The notes beneath the pieces are model-generated. The model was not told the DNA's origin and made no database searches. It was given only the letters and a program-made list of their open reading frames with translations. 64,000 nucleotides of DNA from an uncultured Pelagibacteraceae bacterium (GTDB lineage: Bacteria > Pseudomonadota > Alphaproteobacteria > Pelagibacterales > Pelagibacteraceae). Position 1 is the stretch's first letter. Each line of letters starts with the position of its first letter. The translations under genes and the position numbers were made by a program. This document shows positions 1-8,996 of the stretch, one piece after another. The stretch spans positions 22,277-86,276 of the forward strand of contig CABZRN010000004.1 in NCBI GenBank assembly GCA_902528175.1, read 5' to 3'.

Positions 1-227
1 GATACAGCGCAAAATAACTTATTATACTCGAGGAAATCCTTATATGTATTTTCTTTGTCTATGATATATTTAAAAAATTTAGGTCCAGCAGCATTTCTAT
101 TTTTATCTGGAAATATTCTAGACCAATCAGTTATTAGCTCTTTGTGATAATTTTTTTCTTCAGCATTTACCTCAATTTGAAATAAAATTGTCAATAATAG
201 TAAGCATTTAACTAAAATTTTTTTCAT
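1..227 (-). CDS. Secreted protein of unknown function (3' end outside window)
   Basis: The first 75 codons of a minus-strand gene are present; its end lies beyond base 1. The ATG at 227-225 overlaps the TGA stop of the upstream FG-GAP gene (ATGA), so the two are translationally coupled. Residues 1-22 form a signal peptide: Lys-Lys, then a Leu/Ile-rich core, with likely cleavage after VNA. The mature part begins EEKNYHKELITDWSRIFPDK and I recognise no family in it. The coupling suggests export together with the FG-GAP/ASPIC protein. Confidence 0.75.
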   Translation of the reverse strand, partial: MKKILVKCLLLLTILFQIEVNAEEKNYHKELITDWSRIFPDKNRNAAGPKFFKYIIDKENTYKDFLEYNKLFCAV

Positions 228-1669
228 TTTTGTTTTATAGTAATTGTTTGATTAATTTTTATTTTATCCATAAAATCTTTTTTACCATTTGTCCATTTAA
301 CTTCTATTCTAAAATCCTTTTCATTTTTTCTAATTCCATAATGTGCCACAGGTTCCATTTGGCATAAATAACCGGATCCGGCATCTATTGTTTTTGAATG
401 CTTTCTTTGATTAGATATTAAAGTTACAGTAGCTCCCCTAGCAGGAGCTCCAAATTTATTGATGGGCTTGATCCTTAAATATTTATTATTTTCTTCTACT
501 TTTGCTTTATACAATGTCAAAGGTTGTGCTTTACTTTCGCCGTGAGAGACTAATAATTCTAAAATACCATCATTATCAATATCAGCTACAGCTGCTCCAG
601 TGCCAAATCCTTGAGTCTCAAGCGCAGTTTTTAATTTTATTTCCTCAAATTTTCCATTTTCATTTATTTTAAATAATTTGTTTGGTTCTGCGATATTGTT
701 CATAAAAACTTCATCAAAACCGTCGTTGTCAAAATCAGCGGAGATAATTGTTCTTATTCTAGATGGTCTATCAAAAGCTTTGTTTCCTATGTCCTTGAAT
801 TCGTTGTTTTCTAAAACGTATGCTCTATGATATCCATTCCAATTACCATTCAAAATATCTAATCTTCCTCTATAATAGATATCAGATAATGCAGTTCCCC
901 TTCCATTCTGTATTACATCATCAACTCTGTAATCAAAAGCAACATCCTCAAATTTACCGTCATTATTTTTTAAAAGAAAGTTAGCGCCTCTTTCATTTGC
1001 TGCAAATATGTCAGCTCTATCTGTTAATATATGTCCTGATACTACTGCTCTTCCACCAGTAACTTTATCCAAATTTAAGGTTTTTGCTTTATCTGTTATT
1101 GTGTTATTTTCAATTTCATAGAATCTAGTTGGTCCTCCATAATTAGCTACATAAATACCGTATTCACCATCGCCCTTTCTATCAACGCAAACTACAGATC
1201 TACCTGCTGTTAAGTTTAAATTTTCTATATTTTTTTTTAACTCAAATAAGTCAAAATAATTATTGTTACTTTTATCGATTAGTCTATCAGAGTATTTTTT
1301 TGTTCCACTATAGGTATCTGTATTTAAAAAATAAATTTCCTCAAAACCATCTTTATCTATATCACAAGCTGCAACACCAATAGTTTTTCTATCTCGATCT
1401 AAAAAAACGTCTTCTTGGATTATGTTTTTTAATTTTCCATCAATGTAACCTAAAGCTAAGTTTGGATAACCAAAACCTGTGACTATAAACTCATTATTTC
1501 CATCTGCATTAATATCCGTAACCGAAACCCCATAACTAAGCCTGCTTTCATTAATCGTTATAATATTTGAAATATCTTTAAAAAATTCTGCACTAGAACT
1601 GTTAATTGGTAATATTAAAGAAAAAATAATTAAAAATTTATATAAATAATTTACCTTTTTGATGAACAT
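224..1669 (-). CDS. Secreted FG-GAP/VCBS repeat protein with C-terminal ASPIC/UnbV domain
   Basis: This 481-aa exported protein resembles CRTAC1/ASPIC proteins. A signal peptide covers about residues 1-27 (ending NSSSA). FG-GAP calcium-binding blades are marked by repeated D-x-D/N-x-DG motifs: DINADGNNE near residue 54, DIDKDGFEE near 104, DFDNDGFDE near 313 and DIDNDGILE near 362, which suggests a beta-propeller. The last 80 residues (RGATVTLIS, then an [10 protein letters not shown] strand) match the ASPIC/UnbV domain. It probably acts in the periplasm or at the cell surface as a binding or adhesion scaffold; no enzymatic residues are evident. Its start overlaps the small DUF2256 gene by 19 bases and its stop overlaps the next secreted gene, so all belong to one minus-strand transcription unit. 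Confidence 0.8.
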   Translation of the reverse strand: MFIKKVNYLYKFLIIFSLILPINSSSAEFFKDISNIITINESRLSYGVSVTDINADGNNEFIVTGFGYPNLALGYIDGKLKNIIQEDVFLDRDRKTIGVAACDIDKDGFEEIYFLNTDTYSGTKKYSDRLIDKSNNNYFDLFELKKNIENLNLTAGRSVVCVDRKGDGEYGIYVANYGGPTRFYEIENNTITDKAKTLNLDKVTGGRAVVSGHILTDRADIFAANERGANFLLKNNDGKFEDVAFDYRVDDVIQNGRGTALSDIYYRGRLDILNGNWNGYHRAYVLENNEFKDIGNKAFDRPSRIRTIISADFDNDGFDEVFMNNIAEPNKLFKINENGKFEEIKLKTALETQGFGTGAAVADIDNDGILELLVSHGESKAQPLTLYKAKVEENNKYLRIKPINKFGAPARGATVTLISNQRKHSKTIDAGSGYLCQMEPVAHYGIRKNEKDFRIEVKWTNGKKDFMDKIKINQTITIKQK

Positions 1670-1779
1670 CTTTTAGAGCAATATTTAACTTTTTCCCAGT
1701 TCAGCTTCCATTTTTTTCTCCATTTAAAGGGTCTTTCACAAACTGGGCATAACTTAGTTGGTAGGTTTTGTTTTTTCAT
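1651..1779 (-). CDS. DUF2256 family small zinc-ribbon-like protein (42 aa)
   Basis: A 42-aa ORF read directly from the sequence, running from ATG at 1779 to TAA at 1651. It contains [10 protein letters not shown] near residue 11, then KWKLNW, then YCSKRC near residue 33. This is the C-x2-C ... YCSxRC pattern of the DUF2256 family, probably a single metal-binding knuckle. It overlaps the 3' end of the DCC-family gene by 26 bases and the start of the FG-GAP gene by 19 bases, each in a different frame. From general knowledge, DUF2256 genes often sit beside photolyase/cryptochrome genes, as here. Molecular function is unknown. The intact Cys pattern and operon position make a chance ORF unlikely. 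Confidence 0.85.
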   Translation of the reverse strand: MKKQNLPTKLCPVCERPFKWRKKWKLNWEKVKYCSKRCSSKR

Positions 1780-2125
1780 TAAGTTGGTGTTTGTTTTTTA
1801 AAAATAAAAAATAAGCTACAAATTCATAAGCGTAATGAAATAAGATAAACAAAGGTTTAAAACTCAAAATTTTTGCTAAAAAATTATATTTTGGTATTTT
1901 TGACCAGATAATTATAAATGCTTTAGCTCCTCCAACAACTTGTCCATTGTCAATCACATGCAATCTCCTTAGAAGTTCTTCCTTAGATTTTGATGTTAAG
2001 TCAACTGCCTGTTGATTGTTAGTAATATCAACCCATTCTAAACTCTCATCAGAATTTTTTTTGTAGTGATCAATTTCTAGTTTACAAATATTACAAGAGT
2101 TATTAAAAAAAACTTTAACTGGCAT
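1754..2125 (-). CDS. DUF393 / DCC-family thiol-disulfide oxidoreductase-like protein
   Basis: The 123-aa protein has an N-terminal strand followed at once by C11-N-I-C14, the CxxC of the DCC (DUF393) family, which has a thioredoxin-like fold. A later LRRLHVID and GGAKAF segment matches the family's usual D-G-x3-G-x-xA region, and the C-terminus carries hydrophobic helices. Its start overlaps the photolyase gene by 11 bases and its end overlaps the DUF2256 gene. A redox role linked to photolyase or its cofactor is possible but only inferred from the neighbourhood. Confidence 0.85.
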   Translation of the reverse strand: MPVKVFFNNSCNICKLEIDHYKKNSDESLEWVDITNNQQAVDLTSKSKEELLRRLHVIDNGQVVGGAKAFIIIWSKIPKYNFLAKILSFKPLFILFHYAYEFVAYFLFLKNKHQLNEKTKPTN

Positions 2126-3608
2126 TAGTATTTTCCTTTATAAATTTATCTGCTGCAGCTAGTATAACTTTTTTTCTTTGCGCATTCATCTTGTCATATA
2201 TTCTTACCATCATTGATAATCTTGGATTTTTTAAAAAAAAGGATCTATTCTTATTTATAAATCTCCAGTAAAGACCATCCATAATATTGCACCATTCACC
2301 TTTTTTAAAATCCATCATTTTAAGAAAATAACTTGATCCACAAATGTAAGGTTTGGTAGCAAAAATTCCTCCATCACTAAATAATCCCATTCCATAAACG
2401 TTTGGAGACATTACCCAATCAGATGAATCAACGAACATTTCCATAAACCATTTGTAAACATATATCGGTTTAATTTCACAGAGATTCATAATGTTTGATA
2501 AAATCATTAATCTCTCTATGTGATGTGACCAACCATGATCATTGGCATTTTTTATCGCGTAGTCTAAAGGTGGAAGTCCTGTGTTCCCTTGGTACCAAGT
2601 AGGTTTCATTTTACGATTATGTTTAAAAAAATTACCAGTTTCTAATCTGTTATAAAAATTTTGATAAATTCCTCTCATAAATTCTCGCCAGCCAATTACT
2701 TGCCTTATATAACCCTCTAAAGAATTTATTCTAATCTTTTTCCTTTTATGACTATCTAAAATTTTCTCTATAATTATTTCTGGAGTTATTAAACCCAAAT
2801 TTATGTATGGACTAAGAGCACTATGGAATAATATATTATTATTTTGATCAACAGCGTCCTCATAATCTCCAAATAAATTAGATTTTTCTTTTATAAAAAA
2901 ATCTAGTAATTTTAGAACTTCTTTATATTCAGTCGCAAACCAAAAATTTTCTGTTGAACCAGGGTGTGTTGCAAATTTTTTTTCTATAATGCTTTTCAGT
3001 TTTTTTGTGTGAACTGTTTGATTGATTTTAGGAAATGAGGGAACTTTAGTTCCTTTTGGCAGTTTCTTTCTATTATCTTCATCAAAGCTCCATTTACCAC
3101 CAACAGGATCTTCGCCATTCATTAAGATGTTCATTTTTCTTCTCGTTTCTTTATAAAAAACTGCCATGAATGGTTTTTTTGATTTAGATAAATATTTTTT
3201 AAAATCATCTCTAGTATTAAGAAACATCGGAGATGTAATTATATTGAGCTTTATTTTATTTTTCTTTGAAAAATCTATAATTTTTTTTTCAAATGGTTTG
3301 TCTTCAATTTCAAAAGACGAAATTTCATTGATTTTATTTTTTTTTAAAATTTTTTTTATTTTTAAAAGATAATCATCTTTAAAAACTGAGTCCTCAATTT
3401 TAGAATAAGTAATTTTAAAGCTATTTTTTTTTAAATTTTCATAAAATGATCTCATTGATGAAAGAAATAAAAGGATTTTAAGTTTGTGATGTTTTTCATA
3501 GGTGCATAAACCGTTATCTTCTGCCATAAAAAAAAGATGGTCTTTTTTGAAGCGGTTTAGGTATTTTAATGGAAATAATTGATTTCCAAGTATAATAAAC
3601 AATTTCAT
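2115..3608 (-). CDS. Cryptochrome/photolyase-related protein (DPRP / FeS-BCP family)
   Basis: This 497-aa flavoprotein relates to the bacterial (6-4) photolyase and CryB group. It begins with a Rossmann-like antenna domain (MKLFIILGNQLFP, typical of the DPRP family). The C-terminal helical FAD domain carries HPGSTENFWFATEY (about residues 215-230), RQVIGWREFMRGIY, GWSHHIERLMILSN and DWVMSPNVYGMGLFSDGG. The family fold normally binds a 4Fe-4S cluster through four Cys. Here the C-terminal half shows only three (NLCEI, YICGS, EWCNI), and the segment where a CxxC pair is often found reads DFKKGEWC. The likely role is light-driven repair or light sensing. It is first in the minus-strand unit and divergent from the SDR gene, with 28 bases between the start codons. 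Confidence 0.88.
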   Translation of the reverse strand: MKLFIILGNQLFPLKYLNRFKKDHLFFMAEDNGLCTYEKHHKLKILLFLSSMRSFYENLKKNSFKITYSKIEDSVFKDDYLLKIKKILKKNKINEISSFEIEDKPFEKKIIDFSKKNKIKLNIITSPMFLNTRDDFKKYLSKSKKPFMAVFYKETRRKMNILMNGEDPVGGKWSFDEDNRKKLPKGTKVPSFPKINQTVHTKKLKSIIEKKFATHPGSTENFWFATEYKEVLKLLDFFIKEKSNLFGDYEDAVDQNNNILFHSALSPYINLGLITPEIIIEKILDSHKRKKIRINSLEGYIRQVIGWREFMRGIYQNFYNRLETGNFFKHNRKMKPTWYQGNTGLPPLDYAIKNANDHGWSHHIERLMILSNIMNLCEIKPIYVYKWFMEMFVDSSDWVMSPNVYGMGLFSDGGIFATKPYICGSSYFLKMMDFKKGEWCNIMDGLYWRFINKNRSFFLKNPRLSMMVRIYDKMNAQRKKVILAAADKFIKENTNAS

Positions 3609-3636
3609 AATTTATTTATAAATACTATTATACGAT

Positions 3637-4353
3637 ATGTCAGGAAAATATTTAATTTTTGGTGCGACAGGTTCTATCGGTTCAAACTTAGCCAAATTAA
3701 TGGTTGGCAAAAATCATGATGTTCAACTCATAGGTCGGGATGAAAACAGTCTAAATGCATTATCATCTGAGCTCAACTGTAAATACAGTATCGTTGATGT
3801 TTTAGACGAACAATCTGTTAAAAATTTAAAAAATGAATTTGAGGGACAGGAAATTGCTGGTATTGCATATTGTGTTGGCTCTATTGATCTTAAACCTGTT
3901 CGAGCAGTTAAAAAAGATGATTTTATGAAATGTTTTGATTTAAATTTTTTTCCAATAGTTGAGACTATTAAAAACTTTCAGGACAATTTAAAAAAAAATA
4001 AGGGCTCTATAGTTATGTTTTCAACAGTCGCTGTTCAAAGAGGATTTACGAATCATAGTATAATTGCATCAGTGAAAGGTGCTATCGAAGGACTAACAGT
4101 ATCTTTAGCAGCTGAGTTTGCGCCTAATATTAGAGTTAATTGTATTGCTCCCAGTTTAACAAAATCGAAAATAGCTGATCCAATATTAAAAAATAAATTA
4201 ATTGCAGAGGGCGTAGCTAAAGCTCACCCAATGAAAAGAGTAGGTGAAGGGAAAGATGCTGCTGCAATGGCGCAATTTTTATTATCTGAGGATAGCTCGT
4301 GGATAACTGGTCAGATAATAGGTGTAGACGGTGGAAGGTCTAAGTTATCATAA
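3637..4353 (+). CDS. SDR-family NAD(P)-dependent oxidoreductase
   Basis: The 238-aa short-chain dehydrogenase/reductase has the Rossmann dinucleotide motif GATGSIGS at residues 9-16 and the late SDR motif RVNCIAPSLTKSKI. It ends with WITGQIIGVDGGRSKLS, the usual SDR C-terminus. The active-site region reads FTNHSIIASVKGAIEGL: the catalytic Lys is present, but the position four residues before it is Ile instead of Tyr, so this is an atypical SDR. It is transcribed divergently from the photolyase operon across 28 bases, so the two may share a control region. The substrate is unknown. Confidence 0.87.
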   Translation: MSGKYLIFGATGSIGSNLAKLMVGKNHDVQLIGRDENSLNALSSELNCKYSIVDVLDEQSVKNLKNEFEGQEIAGIAYCVGSIDLKPVRAVKKDDFMKCFDLNFFPIVETIKNFQDNLKKNKGSIVMFSTVAVQRGFTNHSIIASVKGAIEGLTVSLAAEFAPNIRVNCIAPSLTKSKIADPILKNKLIAEGVAKAHPMKRVGEGKDAAAMAQFLLSEDSSWITGQIIGVDGGRSKLS

Positions 4354-4406
4354 TATATTTTAATTTTTTCTTATTAGTGTAATGTTATTCATTAACAAAC
4401 TTGGTC

Positions 4407-6077
4407 GTGAATAAAATTTCTACAGAAGAATTATTTAAAATTGCTTATGATCATTTGCAAAATAAAAATTACTCTAAATCGATTGAACTATTTAATAAGA
4501 TCCTAGCTCATTTTCCAGAAAATTTATCTGTTTTAAGAAATTTATTGCACGCGTATGCTTTTTCTGGAGACCTTCACAACGCAGAAAATACGATCAAAAA
4601 AGTTTTAAAATTAAATGAGAAAGAGCCTTATATTTATCAATTTTACGCGTCAATTTTGAAAAACCAGGACAAAATTGATGAGATGATTAATATAATTGAG
4701 GAAGGTTTAAATAAAAATTTAATGAATTCCAAATGGAAATATCAAAAAGAATTATTGTTTCCTATAGTTGTAAAAGACAACGATGAAATTGATAAATTTA
4801 GATTAAAAATAAACAACTGTTATGATCAAATTTTACAAAATAGCGAACAACTAGATTATGATAATGATCAGATTATTCAAACCCCTCACTATGAATCATC
4901 TTATAATCAACATGATAATCTTAAACTTAATATCAAAAGCGTAAAGGCTTTAAGAAAAATTTATAAAGAATTAAATGAAAATTGTGTTGTTGAAAAAAAA
5001 GAAAATGAAAAAATAAAAATAGGTTTTATATCAGAATTTTTTACTGATCATACAATTGGTAAATTATTTAAGAATATTATTTTTAGTCTAGACCAGTCAA
5101 AGTTTAATATTTTTATACTTCATTCTAAAAAAACAAAGATCAGCAAACTATTTAATGAATTTATTGAAAAAGAAAAAAACGGTTTTCTGAAAAATATTAG
5201 ACTTCCAGAAAAATTAGGTGAGAAAATTAATTTTTTTAAAAAGGAAAAATTTAATATTCTATTTTATCCGGATATTGGTATGTCAGTTGAGATGTATTAT
5301 TTATCTCTAATCAGACTTGCCAAACATCAAATAATGTCATGGGGTCATCCTGAAACAACAGGTAGTGAAAGTATAGATTTTTTTTTATGTTCTAAAAGTT
5401 TAATTACGGATGAAACTTCAAAAAGCTACTCTGAAAAACTATTATTGATGGATCACCTGCCAATGATTTATGAAGCACCAAAAATTAAACGTAAGATAAA
5501 TGATAATGAATTATCTAAAAATAATATTTACTCCTGTCCACAAACAATGTTTAAGTTTCATCCTGACTTTGACAATATTTTAGCTGAAATACTTAAAAAA
5601 GACAAAAAAGGTATTTTGTATCTAATCAAAGATAACAACAAAATTTATTTTAACAAATTAATTGATCGTTTTAAAAAAATTAAATACTTTGATCTATCAA
5701 GAGTTATTTTTCTTGAACCACTTAGTAGAGATGATTACATAAATCACTTAGGAACATCCTCTGTATTATTAGATCCGCTATATTTTGGTGCAGGTAACTC
5801 ATTTCACGAATCCATGGTATATGGAACACCAACAGTTACAATGCCAACTAACTATATAAAATCTAGAATCGTTAGTGCTGCTTATATACAGATGGAAATT
5901 GAGAAACCACCGATAGTTAAAGATAAAAATGAGTATATAGAATTAGCTATCGATATTGCAAATAGTGGGAATTTATCAGAAATAAAAAAATACTATCAAA
6001 AGAAAGCTATGGAAAAACTATTCAATACTACGAGAGCAGGTGTGGAATTTAATCAAATACTTCTTGGTTTAGAGTAA
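4407..6077 (+). CDS. TPR-containing GT41-like glycosyltransferase
   Basis: About 556 aa. The N-terminal 130 residues are tetratricopeptide repeats (NYSKSIELFNKILAHFPENL and following). The C-terminal part is an O-GlcNAc-transferase/SPINDLY-like catalytic region: KIGFISEFFTDHTIG, MSWGHPETTGSESIDFFL, then the donor-site-like LDPLYFGAGNSFHESMVYG. The probable role is transfer of a sugar to protein or a surface acceptor; the acceptor is unknown. I placed the start at GTG 4407; TTG at 4401 in the same frame is an alternative and neither has a clear Shine-Dalgarno. Its last 9 bases overlap the end of folD tail to tail. A second, longer protein of this kind lies at 11006-12982. Confidence 0.82.
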   Translation: MNKISTEELFKIAYDHLQNKNYSKSIELFNKILAHFPENLSVLRNLLHAYAFSGDLHNAENTIKKVLKLNEKEPYIYQFYASILKNQDKIDEMINIIEEGLNKNLMNSKWKYQKELLFPIVVKDNDEIDKFRLKINNCYDQILQNSEQLDYDNDQIIQTPHYESSYNQHDNLKLNIKSVKALRKIYKELNENCVVEKKENEKIKIGFISEFFTDHTIGKLFKNIIFSLDQSKFNIFILHSKKTKISKLFNEFIEKEKNGFLKNIRLPEKLGEKINFFKKEKFNILFYPDIGMSVEMYYLSLIRLAKHQIMSWGHPETTGSESIDFFLCSKSLITDETSKSYSEKLLLMDHLPMIYEAPKIKRKINDNELSKNNIYSCPQTMFKFHPDFDNILAEILKKDKKGILYLIKDNNKIYFNKLIDRFKKIKYFDLSRVIFLEPLSRDDYINHLGTSSVLLDPLYFGAGNSFHESMVYGTPTVTMPTNYIKSRIVSAAYIQMEIEKPPIVKDKNEYIELAIDIANSGNLSEIKKYYQKKAMEKLFNTTRAGVEFNQILLGLE

Positions 6078-6914
6078 TGATCTTTTAAAACATTCTATTG
6101 TATTTTTTAGTAAACAGGCGATAGTCATTGGTCCAACTCCACCTGGAACTGGCGTAATTGCTTTAACATGTTTTGAAACCTCTTCAAAATCAACATCACC
6201 AACAATTCCCTCTTCAGTTTTATTAATACCAACATCAATTACTATAGACCCTTTTTTAACCCAGTCACCTTTCACAAGTTTTGGAATTCCAACTGCAACT
6301 ACTAAAATATCTGCTTTTAGACATTCTTCTTTTAAATTTTTTGTTTTTGAATGAGCAATCGTCACTGTACAATTTTCCTTTAGTAAAAGTTGAGTCATTG
6401 GTTTTCCATTTAAATTAGATCTACCTAAAACAACTGCTTTTTTTCCATTTAAATTTGGCTCTATTTCTTTAATCAACAAATGACATCCTAGTGGAGTACA
6501 AGGAACTGAGCTTTCATAACCAGACGATAAATTTCCTACATTGTTAGGATGAAAACCGTCTACATCTTTGTTTGGATCGATTGCGTCGATAATTTTTTTG
6601 TTATTAATGTGTTTTGGAAGTGGTAACTGAACCAAAATACCAGAAACATTTTCGTCCTTATTAAGTTCAATAATCTTTTCTAAAACAGTTTTTTCATCTA
6701 CTGTATCAGGATACTTAACAATTTCTGATTTAAGACCTATTTCTACTGCCGATTTTTCTTTATTATGCACATAAATTTTGCTTGGAGCATATTCACCTAT
6801 AAGTATTACAGTTAAGCCTGGAACTCTATTAAATTTTTTTTTTAGATTGTCTACTTCTTTCTTTAAACTCAATCTTAGATCTGCAGCAGTTTTTTTTCCG
6901 TCTATTATAATCAT
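6069..6914 (-). CDS. folD: Bifunctional methylenetetrahydrofolate dehydrogenase / methenyltetrahydrofolate cyclohydrolase
   Basis: This 281-aa cytosolic enzyme interconverts 5,10-methylene-THF and 10-formyl-THF, feeding purine synthesis (purH is at 21 kb). It contains the catalytic Y-x3-K segment SKIYVHNKEKSAVEIG, GILVQLPLP, the NADP-site motif VVLGRSNLNGKPMTQLL and the terminal signature TPVPGGVGPMTIACL. Length is normal (about 280-300 aa). It is followed in the minus-strand direction by nothing, and preceded by yggT and mscS, with 6 bases to yggT. Confidence 0.97.
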   Translation of the reverse strand: MIIIDGKKTAADLRLSLKKEVDNLKKKFNRVPGLTVILIGEYAPSKIYVHNKEKSAVEIGLKSEIVKYPDTVDEKTVLEKIIELNKDENVSGILVQLPLPKHINNKKIIDAIDPNKDVDGFHPNNVGNLSSGYESSVPCTPLGCHLLIKEIEPNLNGKKAVVLGRSNLNGKPMTQLLLKENCTVTIAHSKTKNLKEECLKADILVVAVGIPKLVKGDWVKKGSIVIDVGINKTEEGIVGDVDFEEVSKHVKAITPVPGGVGPMTIACLLKNTIECFKRSLL

Positions 6915-6920
6915 TGTAAA

Positions 6921-7211
6921 TTAAAAAATTAATGGTGCTATATAAAGTTTCATACACATTTCTATAAACCATATCAATAAAAGAAGGATTACCGGGGATA
7001 TATCGATAGCACCTAGATTAGGTAAAAAACCTCTAATCTTTCTCAAAAAAGGCTCTGTTAGTCTGTATGTAAAATCCAAAACTAAATAAACAAATCGATT
7101 TGTAGTATTTAAAACATTAAAAGCAACTAACCAGCTAATGATAACGTTAGCTATAACAATATAAGAATATAATTTTAAAATTTGTAATGACAAGTAAAAT
7201 AGAGCTATCAT
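6921..7211 (-). CDS. YggT-family membrane protein
   Basis: The 96-aa protein has two hydrophobic segments separated by a short loop. The first is followed by ANVIISWLVAFNVLN. The loop contains the family hallmark RLTEPFLRKIRGFLPNLGAIDISPVILLLLI, interrupted here only by its own helix breaks. YggT proteins are small inner-membrane proteins of uncertain role, tied to osmotic or cell-division phenotypes in other bacteria. The start overlaps the mscS stop by 4 bases (ATGA), so the two are coupled, which fits an osmotic-stress unit. Confidence 0.9.
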   Translation of the reverse strand: MIALFYLSLQILKLYSYIVIANVIISWLVAFNVLNTTNRFVYLVLDFTYRLTEPFLRKIRGFLPNLGAIDISPVILLLLIWFIEMCMKLYIAPLIF

Positions 7212-8293
7212 TTTTTTTCGACATAGATAGATTGACTTGGAAAAGCAAAGGAAGCTTTGTTATTTTCAACTATCTGCTTTATTTCAATGGCTAATTTTTC
7301 TTTAACTTTTAGCCATTCATTCCAACTATTAGTTTTGGTGAAGCATCTTACATACATATCTATCGAGCTATCTGAAAATTTATCTACTCTAACTGCTAGC
7401 CCTACTTTTTTATCGTAGTCATCGTTTCCCGTAATATGTTTTTCGATTTGATCTCTTATATTTTTTAACTGATCAACCGTTGTGTCATATTGTAAGGTAA
7501 TAATCCAACTTATGAGCCAATTAGTTGTTTGACTTACATTAATAACAGCATTTTCTGCAAACTGAAAATTAGGAATTATAGCTAATGATTTATCAAATTT
7601 TCTTATAGTTGTTGATCTAAATCCTATTTTTTCAACAATTCCTTCAATTGTGCCCTCTACTAATATCCAATCACCCATTTTAAATCTTTTTTCCACAAGG
7701 ACTAAAATCCCGGATATTAAATTTTTAAATAAGTCTTGGGCTCCAAGTGCAACAGCTACTCCAAAAAGACCTAATCCAGCAATAATTGGTCCAATCTTTA
7801 TTCCCCATAATTCAAGAACAGCGGCAGCACCTAATATAAAAATTAAAATTTTTAATGATTTAATTATCCATCCTATTAATTCCCGTGTAAGAATTTTATC
7901 TAATCCACTTAAAATATACGAAATTGGCTCAATTATTTGATGAATAATCCAAAATAATAAAATCGTTATTAAAGTTCTGTTAATAGTGTCTACAAAAGAC
8001 CTGGTATCCTCAGCAAACGTCATATAATAACTTGCGAAGAAAAAACCCAAAACTATAGGTAAAAAACGTGCTGGTCCTACCATAGATTTTACAAAAGTAT
8101 CATCTAATTTGTTGGTTGTTCTTTTTGAGATGAGCTCTAATTTTTTTATTATTAATTTACTAATCAATCCTCTGAAAATTAAAAATATTAAAAAAATTCC
8201 TAATCCAATTAGTATCTGACCAATATCGATTCCTAAAATTCCTTTATCCCAAACGGAAAGAAATAAATTTTTTAAATTAATAAAAACTTCCAT
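7208..8293 (-). CDS. Small-conductance mechanosensitive channel (MscS family)
   Basis: The 361-aa inner-membrane channel has about five N-terminal hydrophobic segments. The pore-lining TM3-like helix is rich in Gly and Ala (GPIIAGLGLFGVAVALGAQD, then LFKNLISGILVLVEKRF), followed by the beta domain (GDWILVEGTIEGIVEKIGFR, TTIRKFDKSLAIIPNFQF). It opens under membrane tension to release solutes on hypo-osmotic shock. It is coupled to yggT by a 4-base overlap and separated from hemD by 3 bases, so it may lie in one long minus-strand transcript with hemC-hemD. Confidence 0.93.
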   Translation of the reverse strand: MEVFINLKNLFLSVWDKGILGIDIGQILIGLGIFLIFLIFRGLISKLIIKKLELISKRTTNKLDDTFVKSMVGPARFLPIVLGFFFASYYMTFAEDTRSFVDTINRTLITILLFWIIHQIIEPISYILSGLDKILTRELIGWIIKSLKILIFILGAAAVLELWGIKIGPIIAGLGLFGVAVALGAQDLFKNLISGILVLVEKRFKMGDWILVEGTIEGIVEKIGFRSTTIRKFDKSLAIIPNFQFAENAVINVSQTTNWLISWIITLQYDTTVDQLKNIRDQIEKHITGNDDYDKKVGLAVRVDKFSDSSIDMYVRCFTKTNSWNEWLKVKEKLAIEIKQIVENNKASFAFPSQSIYVEKK

Positions 8294-8296
8294 ATT

Positions 8297-8995
8297 TTAA
8301 ATTTTATATAATAAAAATTCCTCTTCGCCAGGATTAAATAAAAATATTTTTTTCCATTTTATCACATTTAAGACTGATGAAGTTTTTTCACCAATACACA
8401 TTAAGTTAGTATTCATCCAGTAGTCAACCAATTCATATTTTTTAATTAAGTTTAGAAAGCTTTTTGCGCTATTTTCAGAATAAACATACACTAAATTTGG
8501 CATATCTTTCTTTAAAGAGTCTAAAAATGATATATCTAAATTTTTGTTATGTTTGACAGTATAGTTTATCAATCTCTCAACAATGTATCCTTCAAAAATT
8601 AGCTCTTTGTCTAAAGGAAATGATACAATATCACCACTTACATAAAGTATCTTGTTATCTTTTTTTGATAAATTTTGTTGTATAAGTTCTTTCAAATTTC
8701 TAACATTACCATCAGCTGCAAATATATTTTGGAAACCATTAGACCTTGCAGTTTTTTCTGTATATGACCCAACACAAAAACATAAAATATTTTTATTAAT
8801 ATTTTTTAAATTTAAAAATTTAATTGCGTTAGAACTGGTGAAAATAATTGCATTATAATTATAAATTTTTATGTCATTATAATCTAATTTATTAATTTCT
8901 AATAAAGGTAAGTTTGAAACTTTAAACCCGTTAGATTTAAATTTTTGTATTAAATCTTTTGAATCTTCTAATTGACGAGTTAATAAAATATGCAT
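8297..8995 (-). CDS. hemD: Uroporphyrinogen-III synthase
   Basis: The 232-aa protein has the HemD layout: ILLTRQLEDSKDLIQKF at the N-terminus, YNAIIFTSSNAIKFL near residue 50, ILYVSGD mid-protein, and VYVYSENSAKSFLNL plus MCIGEKTSSVL in the second half. HemD sequences diverge strongly, so the call rests on these motifs and on the gene lying one base after hemC. The enzyme cyclises hydroxymethylbilane with inversion of ring D. Together with hemC here and hemE-H-G at 41-44 kb, most of the late haem pathway is in this window. Confidence 0.88.
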   Translation of the reverse strand: MHILLTRQLEDSKDLIQKFKSNGFKVSNLPLLEINKLDYNDIKIYNYNAIIFTSSNAIKFLNLKNINKNILCFCVGSYTEKTARSNGFQNIFAADGNVRNLKELIQQNLSKKDNKILYVSGDIVSFPLDKELIFEGYIVERLINYTVKHNKNLDISFLDSLKKDMPNLVYVYSENSAKSFLNLIKKYELVDYWMNTNLMCIGEKTSSVLNVIKWKKIFLFNPGEEEFLLYKI

Positions 8996-8996
8996 T

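Noticed and set aside
7650..8860. Plus-strand ORFs of 96 and 68 aa inside mscS and hemD
   Set aside because: Both are shadows of conserved genes; compositions are Lys/Ile/Phe-rich without motifs and no ribosome sites precede them.
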